DNA of 64,000 nt from the NCBI RefSeq assembly GCF_019352895.1, contig NZ_JAAAFX010000004.1, forward strand, positions 62,001-126,000, written 5' to 3'. The notes beneath the pieces were generated by a model. That model was given only the letters and a program-made list of their open reading frames with translations. It was not told where the DNA came from and ran no database searches. This document shows positions 31,881-41,019 of this stretch, in pieces. How positions within the stretch are numbered: the stretch's first letter is position 1; each line of letters starts with the position of its first letter. This DNA comes from Variovorax boronicumulans. Its GTDB lineage: Bacteria; Pseudomonadota; Gammaproteobacteria; Burkholderiales; Burkholderiaceae_C. Position numbers and translations under genes: made by a program.

Positions 31881-32865
31881 GGTCCAGGGTCCACACGCCA
31901 TGCGGCGAGCGCCCGACATTGACCTGCCGCACGACCTTTCGACTCACCAGGTCGATCACGCTGAGCTTCTTGGCCCAGCGCGAGGTGACGTAGAGCGTCT
32001 TGCCGTCGGCCGACAGGTCCATGCAGTCGGGGCCGCCGGGCACGGCGTAGCTCTCGATCACCTGCAGGGTCTTGAGGTCGATGCGGCTCACGGTGTTGGC
32101 CACGCGGTTGCTCACGAACACGCTCAGGCCGTCGCCGGCCGAGCGGAAGGCATGCGCGCCCTTGCCGGTCGGGATCTTGCCGACGATCTTGGGCTGCGGG
32201 CCGGCCACGTCGAACACCTGGACGCCGTCGCTGCCGGTCAGGCCGACCAGCAGCGTGCGGTCGTTGTGGACGCCGAAGATGTCCGCCGGCATCGGGCCGG
32301 TGGCGGTGCGCCACTTGATGGTCTGCGTGGGCAGGTCGACCGCGATGAGCTCGTCGCTGTCCTGCATGGTCACGTAGGCGATGGTGCTGGTGGCGTCGAT
32401 CCAGATGTGGCTGGGCGTCTTGCCGGTGACGATGCGCTTGGCGAGCTTGAGGTCCTTGCCGTCCCAGCGGTAGATGTCGACGTGGTTCAGGCGGTTGGCC
32501 GCCGTGACGAACCACTTCATGTCGCGCGAGAACTGCAGCTGGTACGGATCGATGATGCCGTAGACCACGCGCTGCACTTCGGCCGTGCGCGGGTTCAGGA
32601 AGGTCAGCGAGTCGCCGGCGGAATTGGCCACGATGACCGACTTCTCGTCGGGCGTCATGTAGATGTGGTGCGGCTCCTTGCCGGTCGGGATGCGCTGCTT
32701 CTCGGTCCAGGTGAGCGGATCCACCACGCTGACCGTGGCGTCCAGCGAATTCAGGACGAACAGCGGGGGCGGCGATGGCGGGGCGGCCGCGGCGGGCAGC
32801 ACCTGGAAGGCGCAGGCCAGGAAAAAGGCCGCGAGGCGGCCGGTCGGGGGTGCAATGAATCGCAA
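31867..32865 (-). CDS. Periplasmic YncE-like beta-propeller protein
   Basis: A 332-residue protein starting with TTG at 32,865 (GGAAG seven bases upstream). A signal peptide (RLAAFFLACAFQVLPAAAA) precedes a seven-bladed propeller with repeated blade signatures: LFVLNSLDATVSVVDPLTW, SVIVANSAGDSLTFLNPRTA, SVFVSNRVANTVSRIDLKTL and TLYVTSRWAKKLSVIDLVSR. YncE-like propellers bind ligands or partner proteins in the periplasm. Its stop overlaps the start of the deacetylase gene by 14 bases. The longer frame to 32,937 has no ribosome-binding site. Confidence 0.8.
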   Translation of the reverse strand: MRFIAPPTGRLAAFFLACAFQVLPAAAAPPSPPPLFVLNSLDATVSVVDPLTWTEKQRIPTGKEPHHIYMTPDEKSVIVANSAGDSLTFLNPRTAEVQRVVYGIIDPYQLQFSRDMKWFVTAANRLNHVDIYRWDGKDLKLAKRIVTGKTPSHIWIDATSTIAYVTMQDSDELIAVDLPTQTIKWRTATGPMPADIFGVHNDRTLLVGLTGSDGVQVFDVAGPQPKIVGKIPTGKGAHAFRSAGDGLSVFVSNRVANTVSRIDLKTLQVIESYAVPGGPDCMDLSADGKTLYVTSRWAKKLSVIDLVSRKVVRQVNVGRSPHGVWTLDHAKR

Positions 32866-32975
32866 GGGAAAGCTTCCGTGACAGCAGTCTGAACGATAAC
32901 GTACCAGCCTTGCCTGTGGCTGACCGCGCGCACGCAAAAAGCTGCCGCGCCCCCTATTCCGTCACCCTTTGCGCG

Positions 32976-33716
32976 TCACCCTTTGGATCGGGCGGTGCGC
33001 AGGGCCTCCACTTCCTCGGCCGTGAGCCAGCGCCACTGGCCCGGCGCCATGGCCTCGGGCAGCGCCAGGCCGCCGATGCGCGAACGGTGCAGCGCCTCGA
33101 CCCGGTTGCCCACGGCCGCGACCATGCGCTTGACCTGGTGGTACTTGCCTTCGGTCAGGGTCAGGCGCAGGTGCAGCGGCCCGACCGCCTCGCAGGCCGC
33201 GGCGCGCACCGGCTTCGGATCGTCGTCGAGCACCACGCCGTCGAGCAGCTTCTGCACCTGGGCCTCGTCCAGCGGATGCTTGACCGTGACCTCGTACACC
33301 TTGGGCACATGGTGCTTGGGCGATCCCATGCGGTGGATGAACTGGCCGTCGTCGGTCAGCAGCAGCAGGCCGGTGGTGTCCTGGTCGAGCCGGCCGATGG
33401 CCTGCACGCCCTGCACCGCGCCCTTGTTGGGGCGCAGCCGCAGCGGCGAGGGCAGCAGGGTGTAGATGCTGGGCCAGGTCGAGGGCTTCTGCGAGCACTC
33501 GGTGCCGGCCGGCTTGTGCAGCAGCACATAGGCCTTGTCGTGGTATTCCCAGGCCGTGCCCTGTACGGTGAAGGGCATGCCCTCGGTCACGGCGATGTCC
33601 TGGCCGGCGTCGGTGACGGGTTCGCCCGCCACCGTCACGAAACCTTGCTGGACCAGGCCGGCGCAGACGCGTCGCGTGCCGAAGCCCTGGGTGTAGAGGA
33701 TGTCCTGCAGATGCAT
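32976..33716 (-). CDS. rsuA: 16S rRNA pseudouridine synthase (RsuA family)
   Basis: A 246-residue protein with an N-terminal S4 RNA-binding domain (LQDILYTQGFGTRRVCAGLV) and the RsuA-type catalytic domain, with the active-site Asp at about 111 in AIGRLDQDTTGLLLLTDDG. HHVPKVYEVTV and LTEGKYHQVKRMVAAVGNRV follow as in the family. It is expected to make pseudouridine 516 in 16S rRNA, although RluE/RluF-type specificity cannot be excluded. Start ATG at 33,716. Confidence 0.88.
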   Translation of the reverse strand: MHLQDILYTQGFGTRRVCAGLVQQGFVTVAGEPVTDAGQDIAVTEGMPFTVQGTAWEYHDKAYVLLHKPAGTECSQKPSTWPSIYTLLPSPLRLRPNKGAVQGVQAIGRLDQDTTGLLLLTDDGQFIHRMGSPKHHVPKVYEVTVKHPLDEAQVQKLLDGVVLDDDPKPVRAAACEAVGPLHLRLTLTEGKYHQVKRMVAAVGNRVEALHRSRIGGLALPEAMAPGQWRWLTAEEVEALRTARSKG

Positions 33717-33768
33717 CGAAAGAAAAGCGGCCGCGCGGGGCGGCCGTCGAGAAGTTGAAAAAGAAGGG

Positions 33769-35505
33769 TCAGTAACCGAGCGCCAGGCCCGAATTGCGCC
33801 GCGGATCGTTGGCGCCGTAGAAGCGATTGTTGCCGACCGGCTTGCCGCCCAGCGAGGGCGCCCCCACGATGATCGCCGCCAGATGGTTGGCCGGCTGCGG
33901 CACGCCCAGGTTGTGGCCCATGTCGACCAGGATCTTGCGCGTATCGGGCGACAGCGCAAAGGTCTCGACGTTGGTCACGTCGGGCAGCCATTGCTGGTGG
34001 AAGCGCGGCGCGTCGACCGCCTCCTGCACGTTCATGCCGTAGTCGACCACGTTCAGGATGGTGTGCAGCACCGCCGTGATGATCCGGCTGCCGCCCGGCG
34101 TGCCGACCACGAACACCGGCTTGCCGTCCTTGCTCACGATGGTCGGGCTCATCGAGCTCAGCGGGCGCTTGCCCGGGGCGATGGCGTTGGCCTCGCCCTG
34201 CACCAGGCCGTACATGTTGGGCACGCCGATCTTCGAGGTGAAGTCGTCCATCTCGTTGTTGAGCAGCACGCCGGTCTTGGCCGCCGTGACCTTGGCGCCG
34301 AACCAGTCGTTGAGCGTGTAGGTCACCGAGGCCGCGTTGCCCCACTGGTCGGTGATCGAGTAGTGGGTGGTGTTGCTGCCTTCATGCGGCGCGACGCCCG
34401 GCTTGATGTCCTTCGACACGCCGGCCTTGTTCGGATCGATCACGGCGCGGATCTTCTCGGCGTAGCCCTTGTCGAGCAGGCGGTCGAGCGGGTTCTTCAC
34501 GAAATCGGGGTCGCCCAGGTAGCTGTTGCGATCGACGTAGGCATGGCGCATGGCCTCGATCTGGTAGTGCACCGACTGCGCCGAGCGGAAGCCCAGGTCC
34601 TTGAGCGGGTAGCCCTCGAGGATGTTGAGCATCTCGCAGATCACCACGCCGCCCGAGCTCGGCGGCGGCGCCGAGACCACGCGGTAGCCGCGGTAGTCGC
34701 ATTCCACCGGCGCCAGCTCGCGCGTCTTGTACTGGTCGAGGTCGGCCTGTGTGAGGATGCCCTTGCCGGCCTGGCTCGACGCCACGATGGCGCTGCCGAC
34801 CCAGCCCTTGTAGAAGCCGTCGGTGCCCTTGGCGCTGATCGCCTTCAAGGTCTTGGCCAGGTCCTTCTGCACCAGCTTCTGGCCGACCGCGAAGGGCTGG
34901 CCCTTGTTGAGGAAGATCGCCCCCGACACCGGATCCTTCTGAAAATCGGCGGTGGCGGTCTGGAACATGTCGATGTCGCCCTGGTCGAGCGCGAAGCCCT
35001 TCTCGGCCAGTGCGATCGAGGGCGCGATCAGCGCGGCGCGCGACAGGGTGCCGTATTTCTCGCGTGCGTACTCCATGCCCGACACCGTGCCGGGCACGCC
35101 CACGGCCAGGTGGCCATTGGTGCTCAGGCCCTTGATGACGTTGCCCTCCTTGTCGAGGTACATGTTGGCCGTGGCCGCCAGCGGTGCCTTCTCGCGGAAA
35201 TCGAGGAAGGTCTTGCGGCCGTCGGCCAACTGCAGCGTCATGAAGCCGCCGCCGCCGAGGTTGCCCGCGGCCGGGTAGACCACGGCCAGCGCGTAGCCCA
35301 CGGCGACCGCCGCGTCGACCGCGTTGCCGCCCTTTCGGAGCACATCGACACCGACCTGCGAGGCCAGGTGCTGCGCCGTCACGACCATGCCGTTGGGCGC
35401 CGCGACCGGCGCGACCGAGGCGGCATGCAGGGGCGCCGCGGCGGCCAGCACGACCGCGGCCGCAACCGTGAGGCGCAGCGGGGAAGTCCATAGGCGTGTC
35501 GTCAT
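33769..35505 (-). CDS. ggt: Gamma-glutamyltransferase
   Basis: A 578-residue periplasmic enzyme with a signal peptide (PLRLTVAAAVVLAAAAPLHA). The family patterns are VGVDVLRKGGNAVDAAVAVG, GNLGGGGFMTL, the autoprocessing region EGSNTTHYSITDQWGNAASV with the nucleophilic Thr at its start, and FVVGTPGGSRIITAVLHTIL. The precursor self-cleaves before this Thr into two subunits. It hydrolyses or transfers the gamma-glutamyl group of glutathione and related peptides. Single gene with no operon partners evident. Confidence 0.95.
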   Translation of the reverse strand: MTTRLWTSPLRLTVAAAVVLAAAAPLHAASVAPVAAPNGMVVTAQHLASQVGVDVLRKGGNAVDAAVAVGYALAVVYPAAGNLGGGGFMTLQLADGRKTFLDFREKAPLAATANMYLDKEGNVIKGLSTNGHLAVGVPGTVSGMEYAREKYGTLSRAALIAPSIALAEKGFALDQGDIDMFQTATADFQKDPVSGAIFLNKGQPFAVGQKLVQKDLAKTLKAISAKGTDGFYKGWVGSAIVASSQAGKGILTQADLDQYKTRELAPVECDYRGYRVVSAPPPSSGGVVICEMLNILEGYPLKDLGFRSAQSVHYQIEAMRHAYVDRNSYLGDPDFVKNPLDRLLDKGYAEKIRAVIDPNKAGVSKDIKPGVAPHEGSNTTHYSITDQWGNAASVTYTLNDWFGAKVTAAKTGVLLNNEMDDFTSKIGVPNMYGLVQGEANAIAPGKRPLSSMSPTIVSKDGKPVFVVGTPGGSRIITAVLHTILNVVDYGMNVQEAVDAPRFHQQWLPDVTNVETFALSPDTRKILVDMGHNLGVPQPANHLAAIIVGAPSLGGKPVGNNRFYGANDPRRNSGLALGY

Positions 35506-35545
35506 GTTGTCTCTTCCTTCTGGTTGGATCAAAAAAACGGGGACT

Positions 35546-37141
35546 TCAGGCGGTGAGCAGGCCCTTGCGCCGCAGTTCCTCGAGCGCGCGCGCCACCTGC
35601 TCATCGGCGAAGGGGCGCAGGGCACCGGGGTCGCGCAGCGGCGCGCCGTCCGCATGGAAGCTCAGGCGGTCCGCCCTCGCCTCGCCGACCAGGTGCTCGG
35701 CCAGCGCCGCATGGTCGTGCGCGCCGTCGAGCAGCGGCAGCAGACAGCGTTCGACCGGCGACAGCGCGACCTGCTCGTGCCAGAGGTTGCAGACGATGGC
35801 CGAGGGCCCCGCCGCGAGCGGCAGGCCCGGGTCCAGCCGCACCGCGGGCAGCGCGCGCGGCCGCGCCGAGACCTGCGCCGCCAGTTCGATCGGGCTGAGC
35901 CGAATGCGCACCGCGCCCAGGATCAGCAGCTCCTCGAGCAGCGCCATCACCAGCGCCTCGACCTGGGCCGCCGGCGCACCGGTGTGGCGGCACGCCTCGG
36001 CGACCAGCACTTCGGGCGGCACCGCAGCGGGATAGTGCCGGTCGAGCACCTGCGCCACGACCTTGTGCAGCGGCACCCGCAAGCTGACCTTGATGTTGCG
36101 GATCGCGGTGCAGCGCTGCTCGGGCCCGTCGAGCGCGATGGCCGCGCCGTCGTCGGGCCGGAACACGCCCGCATAGGACAGCGCACGCAGGCGCGCGGCG
36201 TCGATGCCGTAGCGGATGCCGCCGGCGCGCGCCTGCTTGACCAGCAGCGTCTGGCGGAAGGTGCGGTTGACCAGGAAGTCGAGGTACTGCTCGATCATGA
36301 GCTGGCTGCCGCCGCATTCGCGCAGCAAGGGCTCGCGCACCTTCTCTGCGTAGTTCTGCACGAACATGGTCGAGGGCTCGGCATCGGCAAGGTAGGCCAG
36401 TCCGTGGTGCTCGGCGCGCTCGACGAACTGCTTGAAGTAGCACGGCGCGTTGCAGGGCTCGAGGAACTCGTGAATGAGATAGGAGCTGTTCTGCGTGCGC
36501 ACGATCGGCATCGTCTCCTCGAGCGTCTTCTTGAGCACGCTGTCGGGGCGCGCCGATGCCTCGAGGAAGTCGAGCATGCCGCGTGCGTAGGCCAGCTTCT
36601 CCGCCGGCAGTTCGCGCGGCCCGCCGCGCAGGATCATCGCGTCGCGCACGATCTCGCGCGCCTTCCAGCCCGGGTAGACGTTGTAGCTGACGTAGGCCAC
36701 GCCGTGGGGTGCGAGGTTCTCGGAGCACACGCGCAGGATCGCGTCCTGCACCGACGGCGGCACCCAGCTGTAGACGCCATGGCAGATGATGTAGTCGAAC
36801 TGGCCGAAGGAGGCATCGATCTCGGAGATGTCGAAGGCCCGCAACTCGACATTGCCGAGCCGAGCCCGGCCGATCGCCTGCACGCCCTGGGCCACCTGCA
36901 CGCTGGAGAGGTCCACGCCCAGGGCACTGCTTTGTGGATGGCGCGCGGCGAAGGGCAGCAGATTGCCGCCCGACGCACAGCCCAGCTCCAGCACCCGCGC
37001 CTGCGCCGGCGGCCGGCTCTCGAGCCCGAACAGGAAGGCCAGCGCTTCCAGATGCTCCGCCGCGGTCTGCGGAAACGGATGGGAGTCGTAGGGCACCGCA
37101 TCGTAGTAGTCGGTGAGCACGGTGGTCAGGTCGTCCGGCAT
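35546..37141 (-). CDS. Class I SAM methyltransferase with regulatory domain
   Basis: A 531-residue protein. Residues about 45-170 are the SAM-binding fold, with ARVLELGCASGGNLLPFAAR as motif I and FDYIICHGVYSWVPPSVQDA after. Residues about 215-300 match the methyltransferase regulatory domain that follows this catalytic part in its family (YLIHEFLEPCNAPCYFKQFV). The C-terminal 200 residues are helical and less conserved. Substrate unknown. It lies between ggt and a divergent membrane protein gene. Confidence 0.85.
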   Translation of the reverse strand: MPDDLTTVLTDYYDAVPYDSHPFPQTAAEHLEALAFLFGLESRPPAQARVLELGCASGGNLLPFAARHPQSSALGVDLSSVQVAQGVQAIGRARLGNVELRAFDISEIDASFGQFDYIICHGVYSWVPPSVQDAILRVCSENLAPHGVAYVSYNVYPGWKAREIVRDAMILRGGPRELPAEKLAYARGMLDFLEASARPDSVLKKTLEETMPIVRTQNSSYLIHEFLEPCNAPCYFKQFVERAEHHGLAYLADAEPSTMFVQNYAEKVREPLLRECGGSQLMIEQYLDFLVNRTFRQTLLVKQARAGGIRYGIDAARLRALSYAGVFRPDDGAAIALDGPEQRCTAIRNIKVSLRVPLHKVVAQVLDRHYPAAVPPEVLVAEACRHTGAPAAQVEALVMALLEELLILGAVRIRLSPIELAAQVSARPRALPAVRLDPGLPLAAGPSAIVCNLWHEQVALSPVERCLLPLLDGAHDHAALAEHLVGEARADRLSFHADGAPLRDPGALRPFADEQVARALEELRRKGLLTA

Positions 37142-37376
37142 GGGTCTCCTCCGTTGAATGAATCAATCTGGAATCCGCGCACTATAGCGGCAGCCCCCCG
37201 CCGTCGCGAGGCCCGCTGCGTCACCAACCGATGCTTTCGTTTACAGCCCATTTACCGCGCGGACAACTTCAGGCGCCCGCCCGGTGGCCCACTCTCTGCA
37301 TGCACGAAAGCCCACACGCGCCCCGTGCCCTGGCGGGGTGGCCCGACGCATTCCGACACCGCCTTGCGAGCCGGCC

Positions 37377-37955
37377 ATGCTGAGCAGCACGAACGCCACC
37401 ATCTTCACGGAGTTCCGCTTCTGGGCGCTCGTCTCGTTCTCGCTCGTGCTGCCGAGCGCCATCTTCTTCACGCTGTTCGTGCGGCGCGCGTTCTCGAAGA
37501 CGACCGTGCTCGTCTTCGGCCTGCTGCTGGTGGCGATGGCCAGCGTGGACCTGGTGCTGCTGCGCGCGCTGTCGAGCGCCGCCCTGGCCACGCCCTCGCT
37601 GGCCGACGATCGGGTCTTCGCATCGGAACTCTCGATTGCGCTCTACATCCTGCCGGCCGCCTTCGGCACCCTGGGCATCAACATGGCCTCGCATGTGCTC
37701 ATGCACTACCTGCGCAAGAAGGAACAGCGCTTCGAGGCGGCGCATCCCGCTGCGGCCCTGCCGATCGTCGTGCGGGCGGTGCGCCGCGGGAGCCGACCGA
37801 TCGGCACGGCTCTGGCGGCCGAGGCCCGAAGCCAGGCCTTGCAGGTCGGCCTGCGCGACACACCGCGGCTCAGGACAGGCGTGACGCCCTCCCCTCGTCC
37901 GCCACAGCGGGCCGGCGTCACGAGGCGGGCCGGAAGACGCGCACGGCGCTGGTAG
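37377..37955 (+). CDS. Small polytopic membrane protein
   Basis: A 192-residue protein starting MLSSTNATIFTEFRFWALVS. Three hydrophobic helices lie near residues 15-40, 45-70 and 95-115 (FSLVLPSAIFFTLFV, VLVFGLLLVAMASVDLVLL, LSIALYILPAAFGTLGINMA). The C-terminal 70 residues are Arg-rich, low in complexity and less protein-like, so the true end of the conserved part may be near residue 140. No family recognised. Confidence 0.6.
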   Translation: MLSSTNATIFTEFRFWALVSFSLVLPSAIFFTLFVRRAFSKTTVLVFGLLLVAMASVDLVLLRALSSAALATPSLADDRVFASELSIALYILPAAFGTLGINMASHVLMHYLRKKEQRFEAAHPAAALPIVVRAVRRGSRPIGTALAAEARSQALQVGLRDTPRLRTGVTPSPRPPQRAGVTRRAGRRARRW

Positions 37956-37997
37956 GCGGGCCACTGCGGCGCGTTGCCAGCGGGCGTCCATGGCCGC

Positions 37998-38501
37998 TCA
38001 GTTCAGCCGGCAACTGACCCGCTCGACACCCCGGTCGGGCGGCTCGTCGAATCCGGCCTCCAGCCCGTGCTTGCGCATGAAGGCCAGCATCCGCAGGTTG
38101 ACGTCGAGCACGTCGCCGTAGAGATGGCGCAGGCCGGCATTGCGCGCGCCGGCCACGAGCACCGCCATCAAGCGGTTCGCGACCCCCGAGCCCTGCCATC
38201 CGTCGAGCACGCTCAGGGCCAGTTCGGCGCTGCCGCGCTCGGGGTCCGCGACGAACCAGCCGGCCTCGCCGACGATCTCCTCGCCGTGGCGGCCCCAGGT
38301 GCAGGCCACCCAGGCCGCATGCCGGATGCCATCGGCGTTGACCAGGTAGGCCACCAGCTTGGGCGACGCGCCGCTCACGCCGCCATGGAAGCGATTTCGC
38401 CGCGACGGCGCGCTCAGCCCCAGCAGGAATTCCTGCATGGTCTGCGCGTCTTCCGAGCGCACGCGACGGACGAAGACGATGGGTCGAACGGGTGATTTCA
38501 T
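37998..38501 (-). CDS. GNAT family acetyltransferase
   Basis: A 167-residue GCN5-type acetyltransferase. The fold pattern is FVRRVRSEDAQTMQEFLLGL, then GEAGWFVADPERGSAELALS, the acetyl-CoA loop LDGWQGSGVANRLMAVLVAG (QGxGxA type) and LYGDVLDVNLRMLAFMRKHG in the C-terminal helix. Similar domains occur as the acetyltransferase part of protein-lysine acetyltransferases. Substrate unknown. It sits just after the signalling operon and may be cotranscribed. Confidence 0.85.
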   Translation of the reverse strand: MKSPVRPIVFVRRVRSEDAQTMQEFLLGLSAPSRRNRFHGGVSGASPKLVAYLVNADGIRHAAWVACTWGRHGEEIVGEAGWFVADPERGSAELALSVLDGWQGSGVANRLMAVLVAGARNAGLRHLYGDVLDVNLRMLAFMRKHGLEAGFDEPPDRGVERVSCRLN

Positions 38502-38533
38502 GGTGGCGCACTCGGGGTGAATTCTCGAAAAGG

Positions 38534-39733
38534 TCAGGGCCCGGCAACGCCAGGCGGTTCATGCACCAGGCAGAGCAGCGTCACGTCGTCGTGCGGCTCG
38601 AACACGCCCACATGCACCGCCAGCTGCGTGCACACGGCGTCGACCACGGCCTGCGCGGACGCGGCCGGCCGCGCCAGCGCCTGCCCGAGCGCCTCTTCGC
38701 CATACGGCCCCGAAGCGCCCTGCGCCTCGGTCACGCCGTCGGTGTACAGCAGCAGCCGGGCGCCCGGCGGCAGCGTCAGGGTCTGCACGGCGCAACGCTT
38801 GCCGGGCAGCAGGCCCACGGCCGGCCCGGTGATGCCGAGCCGCAGCGCGCCGCCGCCGTCCGCCGCCTGGACAAAGGGTGCTTCATGGCCGGCATTGAGG
38901 TAGTGCATGCGCCCGCTTCCGGGTGCCAGGATGGCGAAGAACAAGGTGGCGAACATGTTTTCATGGCCGTGCACCGTGGCGATGTAGTCGTTGACGAAAG
39001 CCACGCTGCGCACCAGCGTGGCGGGCAGCGCCTCGTCGGGCGTCGCCTGGCTGGCCATGGCCCGCAGCAGCGTACGGAACAGCGCCATGTAGAGCGCCGC
39101 GCCGACCCCCTTGTCGCAGACGTCGGCGACCACGAAGGCCAGCGCCCCGCCCGGCAAGGCATAGGCGTCGTAGAAGTCGCCGCCGACCTGCCGGGCCGGC
39201 GTGCAGCAGGCGCCCAGCGACCACCCCGCCAGGCTCGGCAACGCGGCCGGCAGGAAGCCCTGCTGGATGCGCTGGCCGATCTGCAGTTCGCGCGACAACG
39301 CCTGCAGCAGCTGGCTCTTGTGGTCCTGCAGCCGTTTCTTCGCCAGCGACGATTCGATGCGCGCCTGCAGCACCACCGGGTTGAAGGGCTTGGGCAGGTA
39401 GTCGTCGGCGCCGAGTTCCAGACAACGCACCACGCTGTCGCTCTCGTCGATGGCCGAGACCATCACCACCGGCAGTTGCGCCGACGCGGGCGCAGCGCGG
39501 ATGTGCCGCAGCGTCTCGTAGCCGTCCATCTCGGGCATGGTGATGTCGAGCAGCACCAGGTCCCAAGCCTGCTCGCGCAGCTTCTCCAGCGCATCGCGTC
39601 CGTTGACGGCCAGGCCGGCCTCGTGGCCCAGACGCTGGACGCGGCGCGACAGCAGATCGCGATTGATCTCCAGATCGTCCACCACCAGGATGCGCATCGG
39701 GCGCTCTGCAGGCGCCATGGGCGTGGGCATCAT
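38534..39733 (-). CDS. Response regulator fused to PP2C/SpoIIE phosphatase
   Basis: A 399-residue protein. The receiver domain (MRILVVDDLEINRDLLSRRV, with the phospho-Asp in LVLLDITMPEMDGYETLRHI) is followed by a linker helix and a SpoIIE/RsbU phosphatase domain (GGDFYDAYALPGGALAFVVA, DVCDKGVGAALYMALFRTLL, LLLYTDGVTEAQ) with the metal-binding Asp residues. It should dephosphorylate a phosphorylated STAS protein in response to a kinase. It is the last gene of a seven-gene operon that also encodes the STAS protein and its kinase. The start ATG at 39,733 has GAGGGG upstream. Confidence 0.9.
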   Translation of the reverse strand: MMPTPMAPAERPMRILVVDDLEINRDLLSRRVQRLGHEAGLAVNGRDALEKLREQAWDLVLLDITMPEMDGYETLRHIRAAPASAQLPVVMVSAIDESDSVVRCLELGADDYLPKPFNPVVLQARIESSLAKKRLQDHKSQLLQALSRELQIGQRIQQGFLPAALPSLAGWSLGACCTPARQVGGDFYDAYALPGGALAFVVADVCDKGVGAALYMALFRTLLRAMASQATPDEALPATLVRSVAFVNDYIATVHGHENMFATLFFAILAPGSGRMHYLNAGHEAPFVQAADGGGALRLGITGPAVGLLPGKRCAVQTLTLPPGARLLLYTDGVTEAQGASGPYGEEALGQALARPAASAQAVVDAVCTQLAVHVGVFEPHDDVTLLCLVHEPPGVAGP

Positions 39734-39764
39734 GCGATGGGTCCCCTCGTTGCCGGCCACGCGC

Positions 39765-40652
39765 TCACGCCGCGACCGCGTTGAGGCGTTCGCGGTCCGC
39801 GTCGAGCAGCGCGCGCAGGTAGGGCAGCTGCTGCAGGGCGGCCTGCTCGCCTTCCTCGATGATGTAGGGCACCTTGTCGGTGTCGAACAGGCGCACGCGC
39901 TGCTTGAACTGCGGCAGGATCAGGATCATCTCGGAATGGTGTGCCGCGCTCTGGAAAGCCAGGCGCGAGTGCAGCAGGTTGTTCGCCAGGATCGCGCTGA
40001 GCTGGGCCGCGAAGCGACCGGCACTGCGGATGTTCTCCTGGTAAGGGCTGTCGAAGCCGACCGCGACGATCACGCGGCTGCCGTTCTTCATCGCCACGCT
40101 GACCGGCAGCGGGTCGGCCATGTAGCCGTCGACCAGCAGCCGGCCGCCCAGCTTCACCGGCGCGAAGGCCAGCGGCAGCGAGACGCTGGCGCGGATCGCA
40201 TCGACCATGTCGCCGCGCGTGATGTCGACCAGCTCGCCGTTCATGAAGTCGGTGGCCGTGATGTGCAGCGGAATCGGTGTGTCCTCGATGCGCCGCTGCC
40301 CGAAGACCTCGTGGAAGGCGGCGACCATCGGCGCATCGTCGCGCAGGCCGAAGTTGTCCGCGCGCAAACCGAACAGCCGGGGCGCCAGCAGCCGCAGGAA
40401 GCCCATGTGGTTGCGCTTCGAGGTCATCTTGCGGGTCCAGGTGCGCAGCGTGATGTCCGTCATCCGGGGCGCGTCGAAGCCGAGCGCGACGCCGGCCGCG
40501 AACAGCGCACCGCCGCTGCAACCGACCACGCGATCGATGCCGATGCCGGCCTCGGTCAGCGCCTTGACCACGCCGATGGAGGCCGCGCACTTGACACTGC
40601 CCGAGCCGATCACCAGCGTCACCGCCGGCCCCTGGAGCGGTTCGCGCTTCAT
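39765..40652 (-). CDS. Patatin-like phospholipase
   Basis: A 295-residue patatin-family protein. The oxyanion-hole loop GSGSVKCAASIGVVKAL, the nucleophile elbow GCSGGALFAAGVAL (GxSxG) and the catalytic Asp in LLVDGYMADPLPVSVA are present. Enzymes of this family hydrolyse acyl chains of phospholipids. The oxyanion motif is GSGSVKCAA instead of the usual GGGxKG. It overlaps the STAS gene by four bases and lies between it and the phosphatase gene, so lipid hydrolysis may be an output of the switch. No signal peptide is visible. Confidence 0.85.
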   Translation of the reverse strand: MKREPLQGPAVTLVIGSGSVKCAASIGVVKALTEAGIGIDRVVGCSGGALFAAGVALGFDAPRMTDITLRTWTRKMTSKRNHMGFLRLLAPRLFGLRADNFGLRDDAPMVAAFHEVFGQRRIEDTPIPLHITATDFMNGELVDITRGDMVDAIRASVSLPLAFAPVKLGGRLLVDGYMADPLPVSVAMKNGSRVIVAVGFDSPYQENIRSAGRFAAQLSAILANNLLHSRLAFQSAAHHSEMILILPQFKQRVRLFDTDKVPYIIEEGEQAALQQLPYLRALLDADRERLNAVAA

Positions 40653-41014
40653 GCGAGCTCCGTGAAGCTCTCCACCGCGTGGCGCACGTCGGGGAAGAGC
40701 TGGAGGATGCTGGTGAAGCCCGCGATCTCGAGCACGCGCCGGACCTGCGGCTGCACCGCGGCGATGCGCAGATCGCCCCCGGCCAGACGGCAGCTCTTGA
40801 CGGTGCCCAGCAAGGACCGCAGCCCGGCGCTGCTGGTGTAGTTCACCAGCGCGAAGTCGGCGACCAGGCGCACCTGGCCCTGGGCGATCGATTCCGCGAA
40901 GCGTTGGGTCAGCTCGTCGGCGTTGAGGCTGTCCACGCTGCCGGTGATGGCCAGGACGAGGATGGTGCCGTGGGGGGTGGTGGCGATTTGCAAGCGCGTT
41001 CTCCTGGAGTCCAT
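40649..41014 (-). CDS. STAS-domain anti-anti-sigma factor
   Basis: A 121-residue STAS protein. The core is ILVLAITGSVDSLNADELTQ, then VRLVADFALVNYTSSAGLRS, where the Ser phosphorylation site is in the NYTSSAGLR pattern, and the helix SCRLAGGDLRIAAVQPQVRR. When unphosphorylated it should bind the RsbW-like kinase encoded just upstream. Its stop overlaps the start of the patatin gene. Confidence 0.92.
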   Translation of the reverse strand: MDSRRTRLQIATTPHGTILVLAITGSVDSLNADELTQRFAESIAQGQVRLVADFALVNYTSSAGLRSLLGTVKSCRLAGGDLRIAAVQPQVRRVLEIAGFTSILQLFPDVRHAVESFTELA

Positions 41015-41019
41015 GGGTG

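Noticed and set aside
35324..38017. Open frame of 897 codons on the plus strand across the methyltransferase gene
   Set aside because: Shadow of the minus-strand methyltransferase with no recognisable fold; it also runs through the intergenic region.
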